A stretch of 64,000 nucleotides of DNA, taken from contig JAJOZX010009054.1 in the NCBI GenBank assembly GCA_023014485.1, forward strand, positions 1-64,000. Direction: 5' to 3'. The DNA comes from Bathynomus jamesi (taxonomy: Eukaryota > Arthropoda > Malacostraca > Isopoda > Cirolanidae). Position 1 is the stretch's first letter. Every line of letters starts with the position of its first letter. This document shows, piece by piece, positions 36,225-47,291 of the stretch. Position numbers and translations under genes: made by a program. The notes beneath the pieces are model-generated. The model worked only from the letters and a program-made list of their open reading frames with translations, had not been told where the DNA came from and did no database searches.

Positions 36225-36998
36225 AAAAAAATAAGTTTTTGCAAATTGTCAAATATAAAATTACTTTACCCTTTTTTTATTCAACTATGCAGCAATGTAT
36301 TTCATACATATGTCTATAAGTATATAAAGGATACAAAATATATAAATAAGTAGAGATAGTCTATTCAAAAGCTATTTATTAATTAATGTAGGTATTTTCA
36401 AAGTTAGCCTGAATCAAAAGCTAACACAACTAGTGTTAAATACTATTAAGTAATCAAAGGAAGTGTGCTTAGGAAGCAAAGTGTTCTGTTCTCTTGTTTA
36501 TTGTGTACATGTGTGAAATAATTAGCTTATAGAGGCATATATTGAGGAAATATTTTTCTCTGCAGAAATTCATAGTACATAGCTACGTATGGTATGGTAC
36601 TTAATAGAAAATGGCAACTACTGTAAATGTTTCTGTAACCCATTCAAAACACAAAAAAGTTATTGCAAGTGCTTTGAGATCACTCCCAAATCATGTTATT
36701 GAAAATAGTGATCCTGTACATGGCTTCAGTCATTCATCAAAAGTTTATACAAACTGTTTGAAGAAATTCAAAAATGATGAAACAACAGTTATTCAGCAAG
36801 AAAAACTTCAGGAAGTGATACTGTACTTGTTCACCTGAACCTTCACTACAAAAATCTTCATCTAAGTGCATGAATGTTTAAGAAGCATACTTTGAAAGAG
36901 CAGCTAAACAAGACTCTTAAACAGCTTGATGTCACCCCAACAAAATTACGCAAGTATACATTCTATAGTTCTATACTATATTCTATAGAATACAGAAT
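36225..36998 (+). pseudogene. S-e continuation with transposase N-terminus
   Basis: After the right end of S-b, DNA continues as the presumed host element S-e. The ATG at 36611 opens SHSSKVYTNCLKKF and a Lys-rich N-terminus; a later piece (36874-36960) reads LKEQLNKTLKQLDVTPTKLRK, the leucine-rich segment ending in an (S/T)P-x-K motif that S-a (ESPVK), S-b (ESPIK) and S-c (CSPIK) share. It stops where a Tigger-like end begins at 37000. Assignment rests on this short motif and position, so is tentative. Confidence 0.45.
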
Positions 36999-36999
36999 A

Positions 37000-38690
37000 C
37001 AGGTAAACCTCGATTTACGATGTCCCAATTTACAATATTTCGCATTAACAATGGTGAAGTAAGACCATCTCCTTATTTGCAATCAAAAAAATTCACATTA
37101 ACGATGGCCATCAGTCAGCCAAACTCACTGACACTTGAAAGGGGGAATACATGAGAGAGGTGAAGGAGCATGCTCTATTGCTAGAGCGCTTGGCCTGGTC
37201 CAATCAATGGTGTGTACCATCATTACGAAGGCACTGGAAGTGAAGGCTGCAGTGCAGAATGTGACCCCAGTCTCCACTTCTAGATTATTAAAGTAGTGTG
37301 AACCTATCATGGATAGGATGGAGAAGCTACTCCAAGACTGGATTCAGGACCAGACTCAACACCGCTTGCCCCTCTCCACAGCAGTCATCATGGCGAAGGC
37401 CAGCAACATCTGGGTGACGCTGAAGGTAGAGAGCAGTGAGAGCAGTACCACTGAGTCCCATTTTAAGGCAAGTCCTGGTTGGTTTCAGCAGTTCAAGAAG
37501 CACGCCAACCTGCAAAAGCTTCTTCTGACTGGTGAGGCAGCCAGTGCTGACATCGTGAGTGCTAACTCTTTCCCAGCACTCCTGAAGGCTAAGGTGGAGG
37601 AAAGAGGATACACCACCAAGCCGGTCCTGACCTTCAATGAGACAGGCCTGTTTTGGAAGAGGATGCCATCAAGGACTTTCCTGGCCAAGGAGGAGACGAC
37701 TGCACCAAGCTTCAAGGCAGCCAAGGACCCCCTTATGTTGCTGCTTGGAGGCAATGCTGAGGGGGACCTTAAGTTGACTCCAATGCTGGTGTACCATTCG
37801 GAGACCCCTAGAGCTCTGATCTTAAGGGGTTTATTAAGGAGCACTTCCCAGTCATCTGGCGCTCCAACAAGAAGGCCTGGGTAATGACAGAGTTATGTGG
37901 TTGGCTACCTCTCCAAGCACCTCAAGGAGTATGCCACCAAGCAGAACATCACCAACAAGTTTCTCCTGATCCTCAACAATGCACCTTTGCACCCACCTAC
38001 AATGGTTGAGTGGACTGACAATATCAGTGTGATGTTCCTGCCCCCCACCACCACCTCACTCATCCAGCTGATGGATCAAGGCATCACCACCACCTTCAAG
38101 GCCTACTGCTTGAGGAGGTTGTTGAAACAGCTGTTTGAGGTGACAGATGGAGAGAGGGAAAGCCAACCATCAAAGAATTCTGGCATAGCTACATCATCAA
38201 GCACACCATACACATCATCAACCTGTCATGGAAGGTCACACAAAGCTGCATGAATGCTGTGTGGAAGAAAGTGTGGCCTGAGTGCATACACGACTTTGGT
38301 GGCTTCACAGATGTTGTAGCCATACACCACGACATTGCCAGCATCTCCCAGGAGGCTGGCTTTCGGGAGGTCAATGAAGGGAATGTGGCTGAGGTCTTGG
38401 AGAGCCACTCTGAGGAGCTCAGCACAGAGGACCTACTGCTCCAGGAACAGCAGCAGACTGGAGGAGTCAGCGGGTGAGGACTGAGGAGGAAAACCCTGCA
38501 CCCATGACACTGACTCTGAAGGTGCTGAGCACTGCACTTGACCATGTCAACTCTGCAATGGAGCTCCTTGCTGAGAATGACCCCAACTTCAACAGGAGTT
38601 TGTCTGTGAGGGAAGTGGTGGAGAAGGACATGCTCTGCTACAGGGAGCTGTACCTCAAGAGGATGGAGGCATGCGGTGGGGGTAATGAGT
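37000..38690 (+). mobile_element. Tigger/pogo-like element, right end missing
   Basis: The left terminus CAGGTAAACCTCGATTTACG at 37000 is preceded by TA (36998-36999), as for pogo/Tigger elements. Coding follows in + orientation. I could not find a matching right terminus before 38976, so the 3' end is lost or too decayed. Confidence 0.75.
37130..38690 (+). pseudogene. Tigger-type (CENP-B-like) DDE transposase
   Basis: Domain order is that of Tigger transposases: a degraded helix-turn-helix (about 37150-37300), the second DNA-binding helix set MEKLLQDWIQDQTQHRLPLS (37318), SPGWFQQFKKHANLQ (37470), then the DDE domain: FNETGLFWKRMPSRTF (37630), LLLGGNAEGDLKLTP (37735), LLILNNAPLHPP (37965), FLPPTTTSLIQLMDQGI (38035), and a C-terminal WKKVWPEC (38262) and LTLKVLSTALDHVNSAM (38508). 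The first catalytic Asp (usually FNxDET) is absent through an in-frame loss, and the second (usually DNAP) is Asn; the third, in MDQG, remains. A stop at about 37884 and frame changes near 38160 and 38470 also disable it. Confidence 0.87.
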
Positions 38691-38699
38691 TTTTTAAAT

Positions 38700-38967
38700 T
38701 TTGTAGCTTAGCCACTTCTTACTGCTACATATACTGCTACCTACCCAGAGGGCCAAGTTGTACAACAGTCGCGAGGGGGTGGGGTAATTGGGGTAGGGTA
38801 ACAGCATTTTTTACTTTTGTGTGTGGGGGTAATGGGGGAGTGGGGTGGGGGTAATGGCATTTTTTTTTACTTTTGTCACTTAGCCACTTCTTCCCTGAAG
38901 GCCAAGTTGTACAACAGTCACTAGTGATAGCGAGCTACCACTTGTCCTTACTATAAAGCTACAAAGG
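38700..38967. repeat. G-rich spacer with a direct repeat
   Basis: CTTAGCCACTTCTT and GGCCAAGTTGTACAACAGTC occur at about 38707-38780 and again at 38879-38923, about 170 bp apart, separated by GGGGTAAT/GGGGTGG-rich DNA. No coding. It may be the decayed 3' part of the Tigger element. Confidence 0.7.
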
Positions 38968-39826
38968 GTAATATTGGATCTTTTCCAAATGGATGACGAT
39001 GACCCCACAGGATTTAGCTGAAAGTTTATATACTAATAAATTTTTATATTCTAATAACAAAAATGACATTATTTTCCTGGAGAAATATGTGCAATATACG
39101 AAAAAAATTGCATTTATATGCACACTAGTTTGCATGGTGCATGACCATTATCTTAGTTTACACCACTCATGATGCCCGGGTATGAGGTTGCTGTGTGGCC
39201 CCCAGTTAATTGAATGCCCAGTTAGGTCAACTGTATGCCCTTGATGATTGGTTAGGTTAAGTAGGTAGTGATATTTTCATTACAACTAACAAAAATATCA
39301 TGACAACCTAACCAATCATCAAGAGCATAGAGTTGACCCAACTGGCCATTCAATTGACCTAACCAGGCATTCAATTGACCGAGGGTAACTTGCAAGTAGA
39401 TAGGTAGATCACAGCACTGCATTGTCATATGCTCACACTACAACAATAATATTAAGACAACTAGGTCTAAGCAGGCAACAAATAAACATTAATAACAACA
39501 AAAATTACTGTTTATGCGAGTTCATATGGAGAAAAAGGTACGCAAATAGAAATTTACTTATTAAATATTGCAAATTTTAATAAATAAAGGATACAGTATT
39601 ATCTACGTTTTAATTTTTAAACGCTACTACATACCACTACATAATTTAGATAACAGTCATGCACCATACAAACTAGTGTGCATATAAATGCAATTTTTTT
39701 CATATATTGCACACATTTCTCCAGGAAAAAATGTCATTTTTGTTATTAGAATATAAAAATTTATTAGTATACAAATTTTCAGCTAAATCCCATGGGGTCA
39801 TCCATTTGGAAAAGATCCGTAATATT
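38968..39826. mobile_element. Fold-back MITE, 843 bp, exact 8-bp duplication
   Basis: Element 38976-39818, ends GGATCTTTTCC/GGAAAAGATCC, flanked by GTAATATT at 38968-38975 and 39819-39826. Inverted arms of about 190 bp (38976-39168 with 39650-39818) match closely. Inside lies a second hairpin (39207-39356). No protein. The duplication length suggests mobilisation by a hAT-type transposase. Confidence 0.9.
39207..39356. repeat. Inner hairpin with TTAGGTT motifs
   Basis: Inverted arms of about 55 bp (AATTGAATGCCCAGTTAGGT ... GATTGGTTAGGTT at left, its complement at right). Related hairpin arms occur near 45055-45180, 45950-46130 and 57755-57810, so this is a dispersed module. Confidence 0.85.
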
Positions 39827-40784
39827 TGATAAAATTTCAAAATCCAGATGCAGTTTATAATTATTAACCTGATGAGGAAGCATATTTAACATTCATTGTG
39901 AAAGTAATATATATATGGGTCATTCCAGCTCAATTGGTACAGGGGTGGTCGGGTGACCATCTCTGATTTTCAAAGCTTCAAATTTGTCATGCCAATACAA
40001 CTTCTGGTGGGCTTTTCAATTTTGCAAGCAAAAAGGCTGTGGAACAAATAGTTTCTAAGTTACAAGGGCTTAAATATGGCTCCATTTTGAAGCTTGCATC
40101 AATTCCTCCCACTTTTACGACTCTACCATTTTCAAAAGTTTTAGTTCTACATCAATCACAGCTGTTTTAATACTCCTAATAGTCTCTATGGGTTATAAAT
40201 TTATGAGTGAAATAAAAAAATAACCCAAAAAAAGATTTATTTCTATTTTTTAAAATTTCCAAAAGTTGATATTTTCACAAAATTTGCAAAATTAACATCA
40301 ACTTTGGGGCTTAATATAAAGGTGTCCGAAATTAGTCAAGGAATTGATACTTCTAGTAAAGAAAGATACATATGTGTAAAAAAACATATATTAAGGAATA
40401 GATCTCAACTCAACTACTCCATATAGTTTTGGTGATTCAAAGAAAAGTACTTTTTATGAAAAATCTCAAATTTTTGCAAATTTATAAATTTTTAAATTTC
40501 TATTTATGACATTGAATTGTAATTTTACTTCCATTTTATTACTTAAGTTGATTTACAATTGTAATAATATGTAAATAAGTCTAAAACATACAAGAAATTT
40601 AATATGTTTGTCAAAACAACCAGCGACTCGAAGGGCTCTGGGTAGCTCATTTCGCTTTGTATATTCTTATAAATGTAAAACATGATGGTTAATCATTAAT
40701 GTCCAGGCCTATTTTATAGATCATGATCTTTTATTTTCAGAAAATTTAACTAGAGCAATTAACTTAATTTTACTGCCTGTAATA

Positions 40785-43494
40785 ATGGCTTATTCTAATC
40801 AAGAATCAAAGTGCAGCTTTGGTATGTACTTGGATGATCCATGTCATGAACACAGACTCACCAGGAAGGTGGGTATGTATACCTTACATGAGCTGACAGA
40901 TGAAACAAGGAAACTGCTATTGTGGAGAACAAAAGCAACTGTAATCAACCCAAATAGTGCTACTGTATGCTACCACCATGAAAAAATGTTTGGAATGCAT
41001 TACCAACAAATGCAACGTAGCTGCCAAGATCCATGGAGAAATCATCGAAAGAAGATAACAAGTAAGTAAATATAGGTACTAATATATTTATATTTCATAA
41101 AAAAGTTTATATTGTAAATTGTAACCTAAATTAGCTATTTAATTTTAATAGGGTAGGCTATATACTGTGCTACTGAATGCATATGTTTTGAATATTTTAT
41201 ACGAATAGCCTATAACCAAATGTTGAGGTTTTAAAATTATTTTCCAATGTGTTTAGAGTTTACATTACCCTACTTTATTTGCAGAATCACTACAAATTAC
41301 TGACAAAGACATAGCAACTAGACTGAATCTGATACCAAAGACATAGCAACTAGACTGAATCTGATACCAGGGCAGAAACTTTGCTCAACATGCTTCTCTA
41401 GAGCCAAGACGATTGAAGATGAAAAAGACTCAGGTAGTGATGAATATGTTCCAGAAGAAATAGTTAAGGAGACATTTGACGAAACGTTAGGTTCACTAGA
41501 ATGCTCACCCATTAAGTATGTAAGAGCAAGAGATTGAAAGTTTTACGCGAAAAGGAAACTAAAGGAAACCAACAAAATCAAAGCTGTCAAAAGTACTTCA
41601 TATGAAGCCTAGCATTTTGGATGAGGAAGCGGAGAAACCTAGAGAGAGTGAGGAAGAAAAGTGTTATCGGCATATGATAGAGGAACTGAAAGAAAAGTGT
41701 AAAACTAGTACCAGACAAGAAAAGATACAAATTCTAACACTCCTTCCAATTGGTAAAACCTGGTCCAGAGAAAGCATTATGAAAGAATTTGAAGTGTCAG
41801 CCAGAATGGTTGATGCTGTGAGGGCCTTAAAGAGAAAAGAAGGTATCCTTCCTATAATGAGAAATAAAGAGAGTAGCAAGGGTATAAGCGATGAAATAAA
41901 GGAAAGAGTGATAGAATTTTTCCAAAACAATGAATATACTAGAGAATGCCCTGGTAAAAAAGACTACAAATCAATAAAAACACCACAAGGGAAGGTTCAC
42001 AAGCAGAAAATACTGTTGTTGACAAATATCAGAGAATTATATACGCTTTACAAAAATAAATATCCAAATCAAAGTTTTTTGAACTGAGACCAAAATGGTG
42101 TATGGGTGTGGGGAGTAAAGGATCACACAATGTACATTTGTGAAATACACCAGAACTTTAAACTTTTATGTGAATCACTCCCCGTCAAAGTAGAATTAAG
42201 AGAGTTACTAGGGAAAATAGTCTGCAACACTGAAACCAGAAACTGCATGATTAATAACTGCAAAACATGTCCTGGTTTAAATGAATTACGGGATTGGCTT
42301 CTTACCATTTTTGAAAACAATGATTATGACATGGATGATGAGGTTTCCTTTAAGCAGTGGCTTCATACAGACCATACCCAACTGGTCACAATGACAAAAA
42401 GTGTTTCGAATGTAGTAGAAGACATATGTGAAAGTGCAAAAAAGTTGAAAGTACACCATTTCATAGCAAAAGCCCAATCAAAATATTTGTCCGACTGTAA
42501 AGAAAACCTCAATGATTCTACAGCATTAGTGCTTGTTGACTTCTCTGAAAACTATAGTTTTATAATTCAGGATGCCGTACAAGGGCATCACTGGGACAAT
42601 ACCCAGGCTACCTTGCATCCGGTAGTCTGCTATCAAAAAGTTGATGGTGAACTAAAAGTTACAAATTTTTGTGTAATATCAGATTCACTTACACACAACA
42701 CAACTGCAGTTCATTCTTTTTTATGTGAAGCCTTGAAATTACTTAAAAGTCAGAATCCTAAACTAAAACATATTTGTTACTTTAGCGATGGCGCAGCAAG
42801 TCAATATAAAAACTATAAAAACATCATTAATTCAGTGTTACATGAAAAAGATTTCCAACTAACATGTGAATGGAACTTTTTTGCCACCTCTCACGGAAAG
42901 AGCCCCTGTGATGGTGTTGGTGGCACCGTCAAAAGGTTAGTTGCCCGGGCAAGTCTACAAGCAACAAGTAAAGGTCACATCACCAATCCAAAAGAGATGT
43001 TCGATTGGTGCAAATCTAATATTAATGGTATACAATTTCTGTACATTGATTCAGCTAAAATTGAGGAAAATGCTAATTTATTTGAGTTAGAAAAAAGGTA
43101 TTCCTTAATTAAGACAATCCCAGGAACCCGTTCATATCACTGCTTTAGACCTTCATCAACAGGCATTAAACTGTACAAAATTTCTAGTGATGAAAATTTC
43201 TTTAACGTACAACTTTCCTTCCTCAATGCTACACAAGAAAATGTGGCTTACCAATATAAACCTGGTACATATGTGGCCTGTTTCTATGAAGGTGACTGGT
43301 TTGTTGGAAACATAGTTGAAGTGTGTGATACTGAGAAGGATCTATTAGTAAATTTCATGAAAAAGAATCCTTTTAAATGGCCTGAACAAGAGGACATTTG
43401 CTGGATTCCATTCCAACATGTTTTGTGTTCAATTGAACCACCTACAGTTGCTGGGAAAATGGGGAGACAGTACAAAGTTATATTGTTTATCTAA
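40785..43494 (+). pseudogene. S-c transposase, long intact C-terminal half
   Basis: Exon-like block 1 (40785-41068) ends at a GTAAGT donor-like site; an acceptor (TTTGCAG) precedes 41285. Block 2 has LCSTCFSRAKTI and CSPIKYV but is frameshifted by a 32-bp tandem duplication (41309-41372). Block 3 (41602-42086) carries YRHMIEELKEKC and CPGKKDY. The last block (42106-43494, 462 codons open) has ICEIHQNFKLL, CMINNCKTCPG, KQWLHTDHTQL, VDFSENYSFIIQD..QGHHWDN (residues about 144-165), YFSDGAASQYKNYKNI (about 225-240), EWNFFATSHGKSPCDGVGGTVKR (about 261-283) and a C-terminal VACFYEGDWFVGNI domain. Asp in DFSEN, FSDG and CDGVGG are candidate metal ligands. Small frame changes at 42075-42120 separate the last two blocks. 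Confidence 0.7.
41309..41372 (+). repeat. 32-bp tandem duplication in S-c coding
   Basis: A unit starting ACATAGCAACTAGACTGAAT occurs at 41309 and again at 41341, 32 bp apart. The length is not a multiple of three, so it shifts the reading frame. Confidence 0.92.
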
Positions 43495-45002
43495 AATTGA
43501 GGAGTATTTTAAAAAAAGCCTAAGTAACTACAGACCTGTATCAAGCTGAATAATAAATTGCCAATTTATGGCTGTGAGGCCATGGAGTGTTGAAGACAAT
43601 CAGACTTAAAGCCTGAGTACAATAATAAATTCCTGAGTCAGTGTCTAAACATAAGAGTTATTAGCTATATATAAGTTTACATACGAATTTACATAAAACA
43701 ACACATATTAAAAAAAGAATATGAACTTATAGCCAATAATTCACATGCTTAAAAACTCAGGAATTCATTATTGTATATAGCTAAGTACTGTACACTTGTA
43801 TTAAGGGAAGTAATACAACAAAGCTACTTAAATTTAAGGTTTTGTACTGAAAATGGTGGTTACTGCTAGTTTATCTGTACTAACTGCATAATTTAAATTA
43901 CTAGGAAGTGCTTAAAGAGCAGTAGAACACGGTTCTACATGATTTACTTAGGTAGATCCAAGTATTGAGCCTACAAGCTGGTCCATCTGTTGTGTTAACT
44001 GCAAATGTAGTAATAATCTAGTGTATATATTGTCTTTTTTATGAGTAAAACTTATTTAGATAATTTAACATTTGTGAATTAACTTACCAAGTAATAAAAT
44101 GGAAGTAAAATTACAATTCAATGTTGTAAAAAGAAATTTAAACATTTCAAAATTTTGAAAAAATTCAGAATTTTTCACAAAAAGTACTTTTCTTTGAATA
44201 GCCAAAACTATATGAAGGAGTTGAGATCTATTCCTTAATATATGTTTTTGTACACATATGTATCTTTCTTTACTAGAAGTATCAACTCCCTGACTAATTT
44301 CGGACACCTTTATATTAAGCCCCAAAGTTGATGTTAATTTTGCAAATTTTGTGAAAATATCAACTTTTGGAAATTTTTAAAAATAAAAATAAATCCTTTT
44401 TTGGTTATTTTTTTATTTCACTCATAAATTTACAACCCATAGAGACTATTAGGAGTATTAAAACAGCTGTGATTGATGTAGAACTAAAACTTTTGAAAAT
44501 GGTAGAGTCGTAAAAGTGGGAGGAATTGATGCAAGCTTCAAAATGGAGCCATGTTTAAGCCCTTGTAACTCAGAAACTATTTGTTCCACAGCCTTTTAGC
44601 TTGCAAAATTGAAAAGCCCACCAGAAATTGTATTGGCATGACAAATTTGAAGCTTCTACTCCTATTAGAAGACACTTTTCAAGGCCTCTCAAAATGAAGG
44701 CATTGGCCAATCAAGCCGAACATGGGCATTTTTTGTCGAAGGTGGGGGCCATTTAAGCAACCATAAAATTAAACATTTTTGACTGAGGAAGCTAAAATTT
44801 TAGATTTAAGCTATTGAATGGTGTATGAATCAACCCTGAAAATTTAAAGAAAATCGGAGATGGTCACCCGACCAACTTTCTGAAATCTGTACCAGTTGAG
44901 CTAAAATGACTCGTATACATCATTTTGTTTAGTAGCTATAATTTATAATAATTTTAAAATAATAAACATTTATACCATACTTTATTAATGAAATTTTCAG
45001 TA

Positions 45003-45248
45003 ATTGTACAGTTTAGCAGCCTAAAATAAAATGCTGCAACAACAATTAAAACTAATGAAAATATCGCAACTGAACCTAACCAGGCATTCAATTAACCTCC
45101 TCCTAATTCTACTAGTTAGGTTAATTGAATGCCTGGTTAGGTCAACTGTACACCTTAATGAGTGGTTAGGTTAAGTTGTGATATTTTCATTAGTTTTAAT
45201 TATTGTTGTTGTTGCTGCATTTTATTTTAGGCTGCTAAACCATATAAT
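45003..45248. repeat. Hairpin repeat with TTAGGTT and AACAACAA
   Basis: The outer arms pair (TTTAGCAGCCTAAAATAAAA at 45011 with its complement ending about 45240), and continue through AATTAAAACTAATGAAAATAT to AGGTTAATTGAATGCC near the centre. The left arm lacks about 35 bp found in the right arm. It belongs to the same module as 39207-39356. Confidence 0.85.
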
Positions 45249-45783
45249 TACCAAATTTCTATATACCATACAATAAATCATTCATGAGAAAATACCCAAC
45301 AGAATGGTATAATAGAAATATAATTTCATCGTTGCATAACCTACCTAAATGTATTTGAAATCAGCTACTAATTTGCTTTCTCCTTGTCCAGAATACAAAG
45401 AATTTTAGGGAATAGGATCATTAACTGGCTTGTCAGTTAGGCTGAACTGTCATTTGGGAGATAAAGTGAAAAGAAAAATGCTTTGCCTATTTACAAGTTA
45501 TTTGAAAATGTCGGCGTGCCTTTAAATAAGTTGTGCTTAAATATGTACTAAAATAGGTACTGTATGAATTTATTTCAGTGAAATGTAAAAATATTACAAA
45601 AATTGAAATACTAAAGCAAGTAGCTAGTGACAATTCTGGAGTATCACTAAATAGGACGAAAGAAATAGGCAAAATACTATTTTGGTATCCCAAATTATTC
45701 AACTAACCAAAAATAAATGAATAGTGTCCCAAATACAAGCAATTGGTGAATGTATATTTAGTAACTTCCTGACATGTACGATA

Positions 45784-46470
45784 GTGGGTGCACCTAAAGC
45801 AAAAGCACCCCCCGTGTAATTTCTTTATTTATATTCAGATTTTTATGAAATTTTCAATATAAAGGTTTTCAAGGCAGACATTGGAATAACGCACACCATT
45901 TTTAGAACAAATTTTTACAAAAGTTTTCAAAAAAAGCCAGGCATGCAGTTGACCTAACCAGGCCTTCAAGGTTATTCTGATGTCCGCCATTGAAGGACCA
46001 GTTAGGTCAAATGTATGCTCTTGACAATTGGTTAGGTTAAATTGTTATTTTCATCAGTTTACAAAAAAAAAAAAAACATACCAGGACTTAACCTAACCAA
46101 TTGTCAAGGTCATACAGCTGACCTAACTGGGCCTTCAATGGCGGATATCGGAATAACATTGAGGGCATGGTTTGGTCAACTGTATGCCCTAACCAGGATG
46201 AAACCTATAAATCCAAGAAGTTACAGAAAAATAAAATGTTTCTGGAGATGTGAATTACTTCCAAAATTTGGTATTTTTTTTAAAAAGAGTACATTACAGG
46301 CTTTTGAGGAATTTTGGAATTTTAGGTTAGGTTAGGTTGTTAGGTTACCTATATATTAAAACTATGTTTTTCCCTGATTGTTTTTTATTTTGTTTGAACA
46401 AAATTAATCTTCGTTCAAACCACATCAAAAACCATCAGAAAGACAGTTTTGATTTATAAAGTCTGTAATT
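45784..46470. repeat. Fold-back repeat cluster related to 57.5-57.8 kb
   Basis: GTGGGTGCACCTAAAGCAAAAG at 45784 reappears inverted near 57740. An internal hairpin (45950-46145) has arms with CAGTTAGGTCA and GACAATTGGTTAGGTTAA around a poly(A)14 loop. 46280-46460 carries ATTACAGGCTTTTGAGGAATTTTGG and GTTTGAACAAA...TTCAAACCACATC inverted pieces that also occur at 57545-57720. Short TTAGG runs at 46323-46345. No coding. Confidence 0.75.
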
Positions 46471-46824
46471 AGGCAGGGAACAGAAATGGTGACCCCCAGT
46501 TTTCTGGTCTTTAAAAGTTGCTATCATACAAAAGAAGTAAAATGAACCATGTTTCACAAATATCTGATGTCATTAACCCCCCCCTGTACATGCCCTCTGA
46601 AGTTTTGCTGATATTAACAATGAAAATTATTAGCCACTATCTGGTTTTGTTAAAAAAAATACTATTAAATTGCTATGACGTCAATATTCACATTATAAAT
46701 TTAGTTAACTGAATTGTTTGCTGATGTTAAATAACAATATTAGCCACAAAAACTGATTATTTGCCATTGATTATTATTTACATATATTCATATTATTATA
46801 TTTATATATATATATATATATAAT
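46471..46824. other. Spacer with (TA)n target tract
   Basis: No gene recognised. It ends in a (TA)n tract at about 46797-46822 that continues on the other side of H2 at 50101-50128. Confidence 0.6.
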
Positions 46825-47291
46825 TAGTGTGGACCAAAATGGGGGGTAAATTATAAAGTTGAAGAAATCCTTGTTCCACATTAATGCCCTTGTTCCTTTG
46901 GACCAGATAGACATGTCAGCAAAATTTTGGTCAAATATGAGAATATTTAGGGGTCCCGAGATTTAATGACTTATAAAAATTTTCCAATGAATAGGCGCAC
47001 TTAGAACATCAATGATCAACTCAACTCTTGAGTTGCAACTTATGAAAAAATTTCTTCTTATTTAAGAAATTTTTGGTGTTAATAGAGTACAAAAACAATC
47101 TTAGATCATTATTTCAGAGAAAATTATTAATAAGGAAAACAAAAATTTTGGATAAAATATATTATCCTTAATTGGTCAACTCTAAATTAAAGGCTTTGCC
47201 TAATTGGCTTGAACCTTTTAGTTATCCTTTTTATCTCCTAATTTAGCTGGTTTATTTTACTATTTCAGAAATTTAATTTTTTAAACTAAAA

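Larger units (their letters stand above)
39913..44916 (+). mobile_element. S-family DNA transposon copy S-c (best preserved)
   Basis: Element 39917-44912. The left end is GGGTCATTCCAGCTCAATTG; the right end on the complement is GAGTCATTTTAGCTCAACTG. The flanks ATAT (39913-39916) and GTAT (44913-44916) would be a 4-bp duplication with one mismatch. Inverted arms pair about 39917-40580 with 44085-44912; the left arm lacks about 200 bp present in the right arm. One + strand transposase lies between. Confidence 0.8.

Noticed and set aside
36999..38975. Complete Tigger element
   Set aside because: No right terminus complementary to CAGGTAAACCTCG could be found, so only a left-anchored partial element is claimed.
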